DNA from: Chitinophagaceae bacterium
Lineage (GTDB): Bacteria; Bacteroidota; Bacteroidia; Chitinophagales; Chitinophagaceae
NCBI GenBank assembly: GCA_947381435.1
Contig: CANCVE010000031.1
Span: 1 to 39,717 of the forward strand
DNA: 39,717 nucleotides
Reading direction: 5' to 3'
Shown here: positions 26,533 through 34,913 of the stretch, piece by piece
Layout of the letters: each line of letters begins with the position of its first letter
How positions within the stretch are numbered: position 1 is the stretch's first letter
The notes under the pieces: model-generated
What the model was told of the DNA's origin: nothing
Database searches by the model: none
Seen by the model: only the letters and a program-made list of their open reading frames with translations
Position numbers and translations under genes: made by a program

Positions 26533-28152
26533 ATGGATTTTACCAGTTTAAGCAAAGACAGAAAAAGAAGGAAGAGTGTAGTAGATTTAGGCAGTTTGTC
26601 TTATGGTAAAATACCACCACAGGCCAGAGAACTAGAGGAAGCCGTGCTAGGCGCTATCATGCTAGAAAAAGGCGCCTTTGACATTGTGAGCGAAATTTTG
26701 CTGCCCGAATGTTTTTATGTGGAAGCCCATGAAAACATTTTTAGGTGCATGATGAGCCTTCAACAAAAGAGCCAACCTATAGATATATTAACCGTTGTAG
26801 AAGAACTTCGCTTTAGAGAATTTTTGGAAGGAGTTGGTGGCCCGTATGCCGTTACCAAACTAACCAATGCGGTTGTGAGTACGGCCAACATTGATGCACA
26901 CGCAAGAATCATTTTGCAGAAGTTTATCCAGCGTGAACTGATAAGGATTAGTGGGGAAGTTATTGGCGAAGCTTATGAAGACAGTACCGATGTTTTCGAT
27001 TTATTAAATTCTACCGAAGAAAAAATATTTAACGTAACAAAGAATTTCCTTAAACAAGATTACAAGGAAATGACTACGGCTTTGGCACAGGCGGTAACAC
27101 GTATTGACCATTTACGTACCCAAACCGAAGATATATCGGGTGTACCGAGTGGCTTTATCTCGTTGGATAGGGTAACTTATGGATGGCAGCCTACCGATTT
27201 AATTATCCTTGCGGCTCGTCCTTCTGTGGGTAAAACAGCCTTTGCCTTAAACCTTGCCCGTAATGCCGCATTGCATCCTACTAAGCCTACTGCTGTTGGT
27301 TTCTTTAGTCTGGAAATGAGTGCTGCCCAGTTGGTGCAGCGTATATTGAGTGCAGAAAGTGAGATACCATTGGAGAAGATTAGCCGTGGTAAAATGGAAG
27401 ATTACGAATACCAACAGCTACACACAAAGGGTATTAAGCGACTAGAAACTGCCCCCATCTTTATAGATGATACGGCCGCACTGAACATATTTGAGTTTAG
27501 GGCAAAGGCAAGAAGGTTGGTGAATAAGCACAATGTGGGCATCATCATTATAGATTACTTGCAATTGATGAGTGGTAGTGCCGATAAAAACAGTAACCGT
27601 GAGCAAGAGATAAGTACCATTTCGAGAAACTTGAAAGCGCTGGCAAAGGAGTTGAGCATCCCAATTATTGCGCTGAGCCAGTTGAGTCGGGCCGTAGAAA
27701 CCAGAAAAGAAAGTAAGGTGCCACAGTTGAGCGATTTGCGTGAATCGGGAGCAATTGAGCAAGATGCCGACATGGTAATGTTCATCTACCGTCCGGAATA
27801 CTATGAGGTAAACAGTAACGAACAAGGCGAAAGCACAAAAGGTGAAACGCATATCCGTATTGCAAAGCACAGAAATGGTTCGCTTGAAAACATTGTATTG
27901 CAAGCACACTTACACATACAACGCTTTGAAGAAATGGATAGCAATAAGTTTGGCGGCAGTGGCGGCGGCTTCCCTAGTGGCGGCAACTTTAAACCCATTC
28001 CTTCTGGCCCGTTGAGTCCGTTGGGAGGTAGCCCAAGCGGTACAAGTGCAGCAGGCGGCGGAGATAATAGCGGTGGACGTTTCTTTGTACAAGGCAGTAA
28101 AATGAACACCAGCAACTTTGATGACGGTGTAGATGGAGAGCAACCTTTTTAG
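26533..28152 (+). CDS. dnaB: Replicative DNA helicase DnaB
   Basis: Hexameric 5'-3' helicase that unwinds the replication fork. The N-terminal DnaB domain begins IPPQARELEEAVLGAIMLEKGAFD (about 26-49). The RecA-like core has SGFISLDRVTYGWQPTDLIILAARPSVGKTAFA with Walker A at about 231-238, VGIIIIDYLQLMSG as Walker B, and LSQLSRAVETRKESKVPQLSDLRESGAIEQDADMV. No intein interrupts it. The C-terminal 75 residues are a Gly/Ser/Pro-rich tail, which is longer than in most homologues. It is a single plus-strand gene preceded by a cluster of DnaA-box-like sites. Confidence 0.97.
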   Translation: MDFTSLSKDRKRRKSVVDLGSLSYGKIPPQARELEEAVLGAIMLEKGAFDIVSEILLPECFYVEAHENIFRCMMSLQQKSQPIDILTVVEELRFREFLEGVGGPYAVTKLTNAVVSTANIDAHARIILQKFIQRELIRISGEVIGEAYEDSTDVFDLLNSTEEKIFNVTKNFLKQDYKEMTTALAQAVTRIDHLRTQTEDISGVPSGFISLDRVTYGWQPTDLIILAARPSVGKTAFALNLARNAALHPTKPTAVGFFSLEMSAAQLVQRILSAESEIPLEKISRGKMEDYEYQQLHTKGIKRLETAPIFIDDTAALNIFEFRAKARRLVNKHNVGIIIIDYLQLMSGSADKNSNREQEISTISRNLKALAKELSIPIIALSQLSRAVETRKESKVPQLSDLRESGAIEQDADMVMFIYRPEYYEVNSNEQGESTKGETHIRIAKHRNGSLENIVLQAHLHIQRFEEMDSNKFGGSGGGFPSGGNFKPIPSGPLSPLGGSPSGTSAAGGGDNSGGRFFVQGSKMNTSNFDDGVDGEQPF

Positions 28153-28197
28153 GGAGTGAAAGTTTACCATCTGAATATGGGGAGTGTAAATATTACT

Positions 28198-28527
28198 TTA
28201 TTTTGGAAACATAAACAAAATAAGAGGAGATAAGAAAATTAGAAATAATAGAAATGCTAGTATAACAAGGATGATTGCAAGAGTATGACTAGCAGAATAA
28301 AACCTTCGACTCAAATAAACTAGAATAATTGTAAGATGAGGAAAGAAATCAATTAAAATCCACACAAAGTCCGGAATCAAGTCAGCTTTAGATTTACTAT
28401 CCATAAAACACATAAAAAAGAATCCAACAGGCCAAACAGCCACAGTAATTAATGCAGCTCTTGTTGTTTTAATAAACCAATTAGGCAAATCTTTTTTATT
28501 GTACAGAAGTGACTTAAAAATATTCAT
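28198..28527 (-). CDS. Hypothetical small membrane protein
   Basis: A 109-residue frame with three hydrophobic segments (about 25-43, 52-70 and 80-106) and a basic N-terminus (SLLYNKKDLPNW). No family is recognised. It ends 46 bases after the dnaB stop on the opposite strand and starts just before a hairpin. The composition is that of a membrane protein rather than a chance frame, but support is limited to that. Confidence 0.55.
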   Translation of the reverse strand: MNIFKSLLYNKKDLPNWFIKTTRAALITVAVWPVGFFFMCFMDSKSKADLIPDFVWILIDFFPHLTIILVYLSRRFYSASHTLAIILVILAFLLFLIFLSPLILFMFPK

Positions 28528-28552
28528 GTTTTAAAATTCAAAATAGGTGAAA

Positions 28553-28581
28553 GGTCAACAACCTTCCAAAGGTTGTTGACC
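28553..28581. terminator. Hairpin between nadB and the small membrane protein gene
   Basis: GGTCAACAACCT (28553-28564) and AGGTTGTTGACC (28570-28581) form a perfect 12-base stem with a 5-base loop. It lies downstream of nadB and upstream of the small gene on the minus strand. T-runs are weak, so it may be a dispersed repeat that also terminates. Confidence 0.6.
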
Positions 28582-28622
28582 AAAAATTCCGATTTCCGTT
28601 ACTACTGACGGTTCCCGTTGTT

Positions 28623-30230
28623 TTACAACACTATGTTCTGCAACAAATCACTCTTATCTAGATGGTCGGTATTGTAATGTAGCCCACGGCTTTCCTTCCT
28701 GAACTCAGCACCTTTTACAATAAGGTATCCAACAGTAATCAAGTTTCTCAGTTCGCATAATTGTGGAGAAACCTTGGTAGCACGGTATAGTTCTTCGGTT
28801 TCTTCGTACAATAAATCTAAGCGGCGCATAGCCCTCGTTAAACGGACATCGGTACGTACAATACCCACATAGTCGCTCATTATTTGTTCCAATTCCTTTC
28901 GGGTCTGGGTTATCAGAATCATTTCCTTTGGCTCTGTGGTTCCTTTTGCTTTCCAATCGGGCAATTCCGCGGGTAGGTTGTTTTCTTTATTAATCGTTTC
29001 AATTAGCTCAAGACTATCCAAAAAGCAACGCTCACCAAACACCATTGCTTCCAATAAACTATTACTTGCCAATCGGTTGGCACCATGCAAGCCTGTGCTG
29101 GCACATTCGCCGCAGGCATACAAATGCTTGATGGAAGTTCGCCCCATTTCATCCGTTTTAATTCCGCCACAACTATAGTGGGCGGCTGGTGCAACTGGTA
29201 TAAACTGTTTGGAAACGTCAATACCGATGCTTAAACACTTCTCATAAATATTAGGGAAATGATGGATAAACTTCTGCTGATCCATGTGGGTACAATCGAG
29301 ATACACATGCTCTGTACCGTTCTTTTTCATCTCATTATCTATTGCTCTCGCCACAATATCACGTGGCGCAAGATCTTTTCGATGGTCGTAATGCTCCATA
29401 AAAGCCTCGCCATTCTTATTGCGAAGAATACCACCATCTCCACGAACTGCTTCGGTGATCAAGAATGAAGGCGAAACTCCCGGCTCGAACAAAGCCGTGG
29501 GATGAAACTGGATGAACTCCATGTTTTCAATTCTGCCCTTGGCACGATAAACCATCGCCACACCATCGCCAGTTGCAATACGCGGATTGGTGGTGGTGCG
29601 ATAAACCTGACCATTGCCACCAGTAGCCAACAAGGTAATCTTTGAAGTGATTTTTTCTACCTGATTAGAATTTACATTCAACACATAAACGCCATAACAA
29701 GTAATGTCGGTAGTGGATTTGGTAACCAAATAACCCAAATGGTGCTGGGTAATAATATCTATCACAAAACAATGTTTAATGAGATTAATGTTTGGCAACT
29801 TATCCAACTCGCTCAATAAAGCCCTTTCAATCTCTAATCCGGTTACATCTTTATGGTGCAATATTCTGTTTTCGCTATGTCCCCCTTCCTTGCCAAGCGA
29901 ATATTCGCCAGACTCATCCTTATCAAACCTAGCCCCGTATTCAATGATTTCCTTAATGCGCTCAGGGCCTTCCTTCACCACAATCTCCACAATCTTTTCA
30001 TTGCAAAGGCCATCGCCAGCAATCAAGGTATCTTCAATATGTTTATCGTAGCTATCTTTCTCATCATCCCATACGCCAGCAATACCTCCTTGAGCATACT
30101 TGGTATTTGTTTCGTCGGCACTGGTTTTAGTAATCACCACCACCTGCTTCTCAGGAAAATGTTTAGCCATCTTTAAGGCATAAGTCAATCCTGCAACACC
30201 ACTTCCTATCACCAAAAAATCTGTTTCCAT
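28623..30230 (-). CDS. nadB: L-aspartate oxidase
   Basis: FAD enzyme of NAD biosynthesis that oxidises L-aspartate to iminoaspartate. The N-terminal dinucleotide-binding motif is DFLVIGSGVAGLTYALKMA (about 4-22). Further family signatures are TKYAQGGIAG (about 43-52), HHKDVTG, ENMEFIQFHPTAL (about 233-245), PAAHYSCGGIKTDEMGRTSI (about 350-369) and HGANRLASNSLLEAMVFGERC. The C-terminal helical domain (about 420-530) is complete. The length of 535 residues is normal. Succinate dehydrogenase flavoprotein is excluded by length and motifs. nadA and nadC are not in the window. Confidence 0.95.
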   Translation of the reverse strand: METDFLVIGSGVAGLTYALKMAKHFPEKQVVVITKTSADETNTKYAQGGIAGVWDDEKDSYDKHIEDTLIAGDGLCNEKIVEIVVKEGPERIKEIIEYGARFDKDESGEYSLGKEGGHSENRILHHKDVTGLEIERALLSELDKLPNINLIKHCFVIDIITQHHLGYLVTKSTTDITCYGVYVLNVNSNQVEKITSKITLLATGGNGQVYRTTTNPRIATGDGVAMVYRAKGRIENMEFIQFHPTALFEPGVSPSFLITEAVRGDGGILRNKNGEAFMEHYDHRKDLAPRDIVARAIDNEMKKNGTEHVYLDCTHMDQQKFIHHFPNIYEKCLSIGIDVSKQFIPVAPAAHYSCGGIKTDEMGRTSIKHLYACGECASTGLHGANRLASNSLLEAMVFGERCFLDSLELIETINKENNLPAELPDWKAKGTTEPKEMILITQTRKELEQIMSDYVGIVRTDVRLTRAMRRLDLLYEETEELYRATKVSPQLCELRNLITVGYLIVKGAEFRKESRGLHYNTDHLDKSDLLQNIVL

Positions 30231-30239
30231 GTTTGTTGT

Positions 30240-30352
30240 TTTTCACCACAAGGTTCACAAAGGATTTTCACAAAGAACACAAAGGAAGAAACAAGGAACA
30301 CAATTCAATTTCTTTGTGTTCCTTGTTTCTTCTTTCGTTGTGTCCTTTGTGG
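30240..30352. repeat. Cacaaag-type repeat forming a long hairpin
   Basis: GAAGAAACAAGGAACACAA (30285-30303) and TTGTGTTCCTTGTTTCTTC (30314-30332) are perfectly complementary over 19 bases with a 10-base loop. Flanking cacaaag/ctttgtg copies extend the pairing imperfectly on both sides. It fills the gap between nadB and ispG up to the ispG stop codon. It is related in style to the cacatag repeats at 13.2 and 39.5 kb. Confidence 0.75.
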
Positions 30353-32401
30353 TTAGGCCAAATCCACCCAAGCTTCGTTTTCTTTCAATAAATTTATCAA
30401 TTCATCTACCGCAATGGCACTATCTATGTTTTTCTTCACCACTTCCTTGCCTTTGTATAGGGTAATCTTACCAACGCCACTGCCTACATAACCAAAGTCG
30501 GCATCGGCCATTTCGCCAGGTCCATTTACAATGCAACCCATGATGGCAATCTTCACGCCTTTCAAATGATTGGTAACGCTACGTATCTTGGCAGTTGTTT
30601 CTTGCAAATCGAACAAGGTTCTGCCGCAACTTGGGCAACTAATGTATTCAGTTTTAGAGATACGCACCCTCGTTGCTTGAAGTATGGTGAACGCCGTAGA
30701 ATTTATAAACTGTTCGGGTGAACTATTACTGGTATAAGTTCTACCTTCCGTGTTCTGGAAACCAGCGACCTGTAATTTGTAACTTTCCTCGCTCATTCCT
30801 AAACAGATACCATCTCCAAAACCATCCAATAACAAAGCACCAGCTTCTGTTGCGAAATGTATCAAGTGTTCATCGGCAGTTTGCCAATTGCTATCCACAA
30901 TTAGGATTACAGGGTTTTCAATGCCATTGTTCTTCAACTCCATTACCATACGGCGCACACTTTGCATGGCATTTTTATTGGTAGAGGATAAACATAGCAC
31001 CGCCGTTGTATCTGCTTTTATCTTGGTTAATAAACTTTCCAATGGAGGTTGACTAAAATTCTCTGAATAACAATCTATCTCCACAAAGTTCAATTCTGAG
31101 GATTTCTCAATGCTAACATTCAAGTATTTATTACCGTCAAGTATGGGGAAGAACTTCGTTTTATCCTCAGCATATTGCCAAGTAGCATAGTTACTAATCA
31201 CCTTCAATGTACCCGGCAATGCAAAATCCACTGTTTTATCTGCCGTAAAAATATAATCTGCTGCACCATCACTGATGTTCCATTTGTCGCTTATTTCATT
31301 ATACCTATATCCCACACTTTCCAAGCTTTTAGGAGTAATAGTTTCCAGCTTACTAAGATCTGCAACTACAACTGGCACATGATGCCCACCAATATTATCA
31401 ACCGAAAAAGTCTTTCTCCTCGAATAAGAAAAAGGATTATAAGAAACCTTCTCAATAGGGTTAACCGTTGACCGATTACCGTTGACCGTAGAACCCCCAT
31501 CGGTTAACGGTTGACGGTTAGCGGTATATCGTTTAACTAAATCCCTACAAACAGGAATCTCCAGTTCTGGGTCTTCGGTAAGGCTTACCCTTATCGTATC
31601 GCCAATGCCGTCTTCTAGTAATGTTCCAATACCCACTGCACTCTTCACCCGTCCATCTTCACCATCACCTGCTTCGGTAACGCCCAAATGCAAGGGATAA
31701 CATTCACCAAACTCCGCATCCATCTGTTCAATCAACAATCTATAAGCCTGCACCATTACCTGCGTATTACTCGCCTTCATACTTAAGATAATGTTATGGT
31801 AGCTCTCGCCGCGTGCAATCCGCAGAAACTCCATCGCACTTTCCACCATGCCCATCGGCGTATCGCCATAACGGCTCATAATTCGGTCGCTCAAGCTTCC
31901 GTGATTAGTACCAATGCGCATGGCAGTGCCATATTCCCTACAAATCTTCACCAACGGCGTAAACCTTTCCCGAATTCTGTCAATCTCCTCAGCATATTCC
32001 GCATCGGTATAATCTATCTGTTCAAACTTCTTTTTATCAACGTAATTACCTGGGTTAACACGCACTTTCTCTACAATTCTGGCAGCTATTTCGGCGGCGT
32101 TTGGGGTAAAGTGTATATCTGCAATCAATGGAGTATTGTAACCACGCTTGCGCAGTTCATTCTTTATATTTAATAAATTCTCCGCTTCCTTTTTACTAGG
32201 GGCAGTAATGCGCACCAACTCCGATCCCGCTTCTATGCAACGGATGGTTTGCTCCACTGTTGCCAATGTATCCATCGTGTCGGTGGTGGTCATTGTTTGC
32301 ACACGAATGGGGTGACCATTGCCGAGCAACAGATCACCAATTTTAACTTCCTTCGTAATTAAACGGTTGTATTCGGTAAGAGAATTACAATAAAGCTGCA
32401 T
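30353..32401 (-). CDS. ispG: 4-hydroxy-3-methylbut-2-enyl diphosphate synthase, long three-domain form
   Basis: Fe-S enzyme of the MEP isoprenoid pathway that converts MEcPP to HMBPP. The N-terminal TIM barrel starts at VKIGDLLLGNGHPIRVQTMTTTDT. The C-terminal [4Fe-4S] domain holds SCPSCG and MGCIVNGPGE, giving the three cluster cysteines and the conserved Glu. At 682 residues it is the long form with an extra middle domain, as known from Bacteroidota, Chlamydiae and plants. Oddity: residues about 290-314 (RQPLTDGGSTVNGNRSTVN) are encoded by a 7-base repeat, an in-frame insertion of intergenic-type repeat DNA at a domain boundary. Confidence 0.95.
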   Translation of the reverse strand: MQLYCNSLTEYNRLITKEVKIGDLLLGNGHPIRVQTMTTTDTMDTLATVEQTIRCIEAGSELVRITAPSKKEAENLLNIKNELRKRGYNTPLIADIHFTPNAAEIAARIVEKVRVNPGNYVDKKKFEQIDYTDAEYAEEIDRIRERFTPLVKICREYGTAMRIGTNHGSLSDRIMSRYGDTPMGMVESAMEFLRIARGESYHNIILSMKASNTQVMVQAYRLLIEQMDAEFGECYPLHLGVTEAGDGEDGRVKSAVGIGTLLEDGIGDTIRVSLTEDPELEIPVCRDLVKRYTANRQPLTDGGSTVNGNRSTVNPIEKVSYNPFSYSRRKTFSVDNIGGHHVPVVVADLSKLETITPKSLESVGYRYNEISDKWNISDGAADYIFTADKTVDFALPGTLKVISNYATWQYAEDKTKFFPILDGNKYLNVSIEKSSELNFVEIDCYSENFSQPPLESLLTKIKADTTAVLCLSSTNKNAMQSVRRMVMELKNNGIENPVILIVDSNWQTADEHLIHFATEAGALLLDGFGDGICLGMSEESYKLQVAGFQNTEGRTYTSNSSPEQFINSTAFTILQATRVRISKTEYISCPSCGRTLFDLQETTAKIRSVTNHLKGVKIAIMGCIVNGPGEMADADFGYVGSGVGKITLYKGKEVVKKNIDSAIAVDELINLLKENEAWVDLA
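31458..31528. repeat. Heptamer repeat inside ispG
   Basis: Two blocks with a 7-base period: cgttgac/cgattac on the left and acggttg/acggtta on the right. They are partly complementary (ccgttgacc against ggttaacgg) around a central run accccc. It stays in frame with ispG and replaces or extends a loop. Confidence 0.75.
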
Positions 32402-32548
32402 AATATTTTGCTGCGCCCAATGATAGGCCGATTATTAAAAGTACAATAGCTGCAAATAAACAACGTTTTTTGGAGTAAACGGTTTAGAGGGGTTTGTGTA
32501 TTTTAATGTTGTTGGTCACGAGATACTACAACGGCAAAATTAACTTGG

Positions 32549-33010
32549 TTATTTGCTTTTTTTGCCCCTATCGATGTAATCAATAAGTCTATCTCTCTCC
32601 CAAATAACAGATTTTGGTCCATTTTCCAGCTCAAGAAAAGAACCGGGAATATCTGTAGCAGATTCATTGTGCCATTTCCCATTTCCAATCACCCTGCCAT
32701 TTACAATGATATCATACTTAAAACCGTCTTTTAACGTCACTTTACAGTTCTCACATTTTTGTCCGTCTAGAAACTTCAATTTGTAATCTCCCAAAAACTT
32801 CCTTGAATCTTCATATTCTTCCTTTTCATTACCATAGTAACAATAAAAACTGATTGATGCCATTGTTAGAAACAGTATTCCAGTTAATTTAGTTCTTCTT
32901 AAAGTACGCCGTTTTATTATTGTATAAATTGTATAAACAAACAGTATTATAGATGTACCAAAACAACCAAATAAAAATAGAAATTCAAATGCTAATACTG
33001 GACCTGCCAT
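32549..33010 (-). CDS. Hypothetical membrane protein with two transmembrane segments
   Basis: A 153-residue product with hydrophobic segments at about 5-27 and 40-57, followed by a soluble domain (about 60-153) rich in charged and aromatic residues. The soluble part has KFLDGQKCENCKV (a CxxC pair) and a strand-rich stretch (YDIIVNGRVIGNGKW). No family is recognised. The stop lies 147 bases after the ispG start codon and the gene follows the same strand. Confidence 0.6.
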   Translation of the reverse strand: MAGPVLAFEFLFLFGCFGTSIILFVYTIYTIIKRRTLRRTKLTGILFLTMASISFYCYYGNEKEEYEDSRKFLGDYKLKFLDGQKCENCKVTLKDGFKYDIIVNGRVIGNGKWHNESATDIPGSFLELENGPKSVIWERDRLIDYIDRGKKSK

Positions 33011-33106
33011 TTTATTGCTGTTTAGATATTATTTTATTCATCAAATCACGCTTAGTTGATTTGAATTAAAGTCAATCATTCAACTTATATTAGTCTTTCT
33101 GGTAGT

Positions 33107-33330
33107 GCCGAATACTTCTGCCTCCAATGATATTTAGACGTCCTCCGATGACTTTTGGTCGTCATCCAATGACTTTTGGACGTCCTCCAATAATAATTGG
33201 TCGTCCTCCGATGACTTTTGGTCGTCCTCCAATGATATTTGGACGTCCTCCAATGATATTTGGATGTCCTCCAATGACTTCTGGTAGTACCGAATTCTCT
33301 TCTGGTAACACCCAAAACTTCATCGGGTAA
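33107..33330. repeat. 21-bp-period array D, about eight clear units and two degenerate ones
   Basis: Eight units of 21 bases from 33121 to 33288, most beginning cctccaatga or cctccgatga and ending ttggacgt or ttggtcgt. Degenerate units flank them. Across unit junctions the sequence reads ttggacgtcctccaa, where TTGGA and TCCAA pair around a near-symmetric centre. Variants (ttggtcgtcatccaa) keep the outer TTGG/CCAA pair. It lies between the 153-residue protein gene and the L,D-transpeptidase gene, both minus strand. Confidence 0.92.
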
Positions 33331-33401
33331 ACCTTTAAATGATTCTGGAAGAAAGCTTTTACCTGAAAAAGAGAATGATAAATTGTTTTTCGACTCGTAA
33401 T

Positions 33402-33923
33402 CTATCGTTTGATAATTACTTTGGTACCTACAGGAATCATTTTATACAATTCTGTCATGTACTCATTTTTGGTACAAATACACCCATTAGTCCAATTCTG
33501 AAAATGGTCTATCACAAAATCCTGATTTGGCCAAGTGCCATGAATACCTATTTCGCCTCCAATTCTTGCATTAGCAGGAATAAGTTTTTTGGCTTTTCGA
33601 TCATTAAATTTGGCAATATCTTCTGCAGTTGGATAATCTAAACCAAGATAATAAATCCATTTGGCATGTGGTTTCTTTAAGTTTACATGATAAACACCCT
33701 CGGGAGTACGCCTGTCACCCTCTGTCATTTTATCTTTTAAATCATCATTACCAAAAACGCAAGGATAGGTAGAAAGCCATTCCCCATTAGCATCATAAAT
33801 TCGAAGTTCGAATTGTGACTTTTCTATAACAATGTAAATTCCGGTAGGGTCCAAAGGTTTTTTGAATGAAGTAATCCCAACAACAAATAATATGAGTACT
33901 AAATTGAAAATAAATCTGCGCAT
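33402..33923 (-). CDS. L,D-transpeptidase (YkuD domain) family protein
   Basis: A 173-residue exported protein with an N-terminal signal or anchor segment (about 4-19). The YkuD catalytic domain covers about 27-172. The active-site region reads IGIHG (His128) and, after about 20 residues, WTNGCICTKN with predicted nucleophile Cys148, matching the family pattern HG...S/T-x-G-C. Such enzymes cross-link peptidoglycan or attach proteins to it. Some small family members have other roles, so the substrate is open. It is a single gene, divergent from rpsP. Confidence 0.85.
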   Translation of the reverse strand: MRRFIFNLVLILFVVGITSFKKPLDPTGIYIVIEKSQFELRIYDANGEWLSTYPCVFGNDDLKDKMTEGDRRTPEGVYHVNLKKPHAKWIYYLGLDYPTAEDIAKFNDRKAKKLIPANARIGGEIGIHGTWPNQDFVIDHFQNWTNGCICTKNEYMTELYKMIPVGTKVIIKR

Positions 33924-34318
33924 AAATAAAATTTAGTCAATAGTTATTTTACTTAACCATTTAAAATGACTTGCAATGTTCGACACAATATTAGCGTTAA
34001 TAAATGGATATAAAGAATAACAAAATGAAATTTATGGTTAATTCTTATTTTATAAATAAGAATCTTGGTGCCATTATGTAGCTGTCGTCATTGATATTTA
34101 AGGTTTAAAAAAATGATCTAAACAGATTTTTCAAATTTTTAAGCAACTCTCTGTTATCAAAAATCCATTAAATCAGCAATAACTTTCGGTTTTTGTAGAA
34201 TAATTGATGAAAAAAAAGTTTTTCTCAATTTTAATTTTTTTTTTGTCTTTAGATGGCTACTTTCGCCCTCTTGTTTTATTAACCCAATTTATTAACGCCA
34301 CTAAATTTCTATTTAACT
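33924..34318. other. 395-base divergent gap upstream of rpsP
   Basis: No gene is seen. It contains a perfect AT-rich palindrome, ATTCTTATTT-tat-AAATAAGAAT (34041-34063), long T- and A-runs near 34208-34246, and a possible rpsP promoter element at 34260-34267. It must carry the promoters of both the L,D-transpeptidase gene and rpsP. Confidence 0.6.
34259..34272 (+). promoter_or_regulatory. Possible promoter -7 region of rpsP
   Basis: ctactttcgccctc lies about 50 bases before the rpsP start. It has seven of eight matches to TAnnTTTG if the C at position 7 is allowed, and it shares cttt(t)cgcc with the strings upstream of bcp and rpiB. A TTTG at 34244-34247 is closer than the usual -33 spacing. 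Confidence 0.35.
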
Positions 34319-34792
34319 ATGGCAGTAAAGATTAGATTACAAAGACACGGTAGTAAAAAAAGGCCTTTCTACTTTATAGTAGTAGCCGATGCCCGTGCAC
34401 CAAGAGATGGTAAATTCATCCAAAAGGTTGGTACCTACAATCCATTAACAGTACCTGCAACAATTCAGTTAGATCGTCAGAAGGCGTTGGAATGGCTTCA
34501 TAAAGGAGCTCAACCAACCGACACTGTACGTAGAATCCTTTCGTTTAAAGGAGTATTGTTTTTGAAGCACTTATTGCGTGGAGTGAAACTTGGTTTGTTT
34601 GATGACGCAGCAGCAATGGTGAAGTTCCAAGATTGGCACCTTCAGCATGAAGCAGACATCAACCGCAGGGCAACTGCTCACAAAAAAGCTCAGAAAGATC
34701 GTCGTAACCAACCTTATGTTCGCAAGGTAGAAGCTGCTCCTGCTGTTGAAGCAGTAGCTGATGCCCCTGCAGCAGAAGGTGAAGAAGCATAA
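34319..34792 (+). CDS. rpsP: 30S ribosomal protein S16
   Basis: Small-subunit ribosomal protein. The N-terminus [41 protein letters not shown] is unmistakable. The conserved core ends at about residue 85. The remainder up to 157 is a lysine-rich helix followed by an Ala/Glu/Val-rich acidic tail (about 133-157), a C-terminal extension that I associate with Bacteroidota S16. In many bacteria rimM, trmD and rplS follow. Here a terminator follows and the next gene is a carB half. Confidence 0.97.
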   Translation: MAVKIRLQRHGSKKRPFYFIVVADARAPRDGKFIQKVGTYNPLTVPATIQLDRQKALEWLHKGAQPTDTVRRILSFKGVLFLKHLLRGVKLGLFDDAAAMVKFQDWHLQHEADINRRATAHKKAQKDRRNQPYVRKVEAAPAVEAVADAPAAEGEEA

Positions 34793-34814
34793 TCTTTTTT
34801 AACCGGAGTCAAAG

Positions 34815-34847
34815 AAGCCTCAGACCACAAGTGGTCTGGGGCTTTTT
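34815..34847 (+). terminator. Terminator after rpsP
   Basis: AAGCC-t-CAGACCAC and GTGGTCTG-g-GGCTT form a stem of 13 pairs with one mismatch and a 2-base loop. Five T residues follow. Confidence 0.9.
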
Positions 34848-34890
34848 CATAATTAGGATAAAAAATCTAGTTTAAAAAGTCCTCACCCAT

Positions 34891-34898
34891 TACATTTG
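34891..34898 (+). promoter_or_regulatory. Probable -7 promoter element of the carB half gene
   Basis: TACATTTG is an exact match to the Bacteroidota -7 element TAnnTTTG, 15 bases before the ATG. A TTTA at 34871-34874 is the nearest -33-like sequence. With the rpsP terminator just upstream, it indicates that this gene has its own promoter and is not a read-through fragment. Confidence 0.45.
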
Positions 34899-34913
34899 CA
34901 CAATTTTTAGAAA

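Noticed and set aside
34793-34913. A frameshifted N-terminal carB half upstream of the C-terminal half
   Set aside because: Only 121 bases separate it from rpsP, and they hold a terminator and a promoter element.
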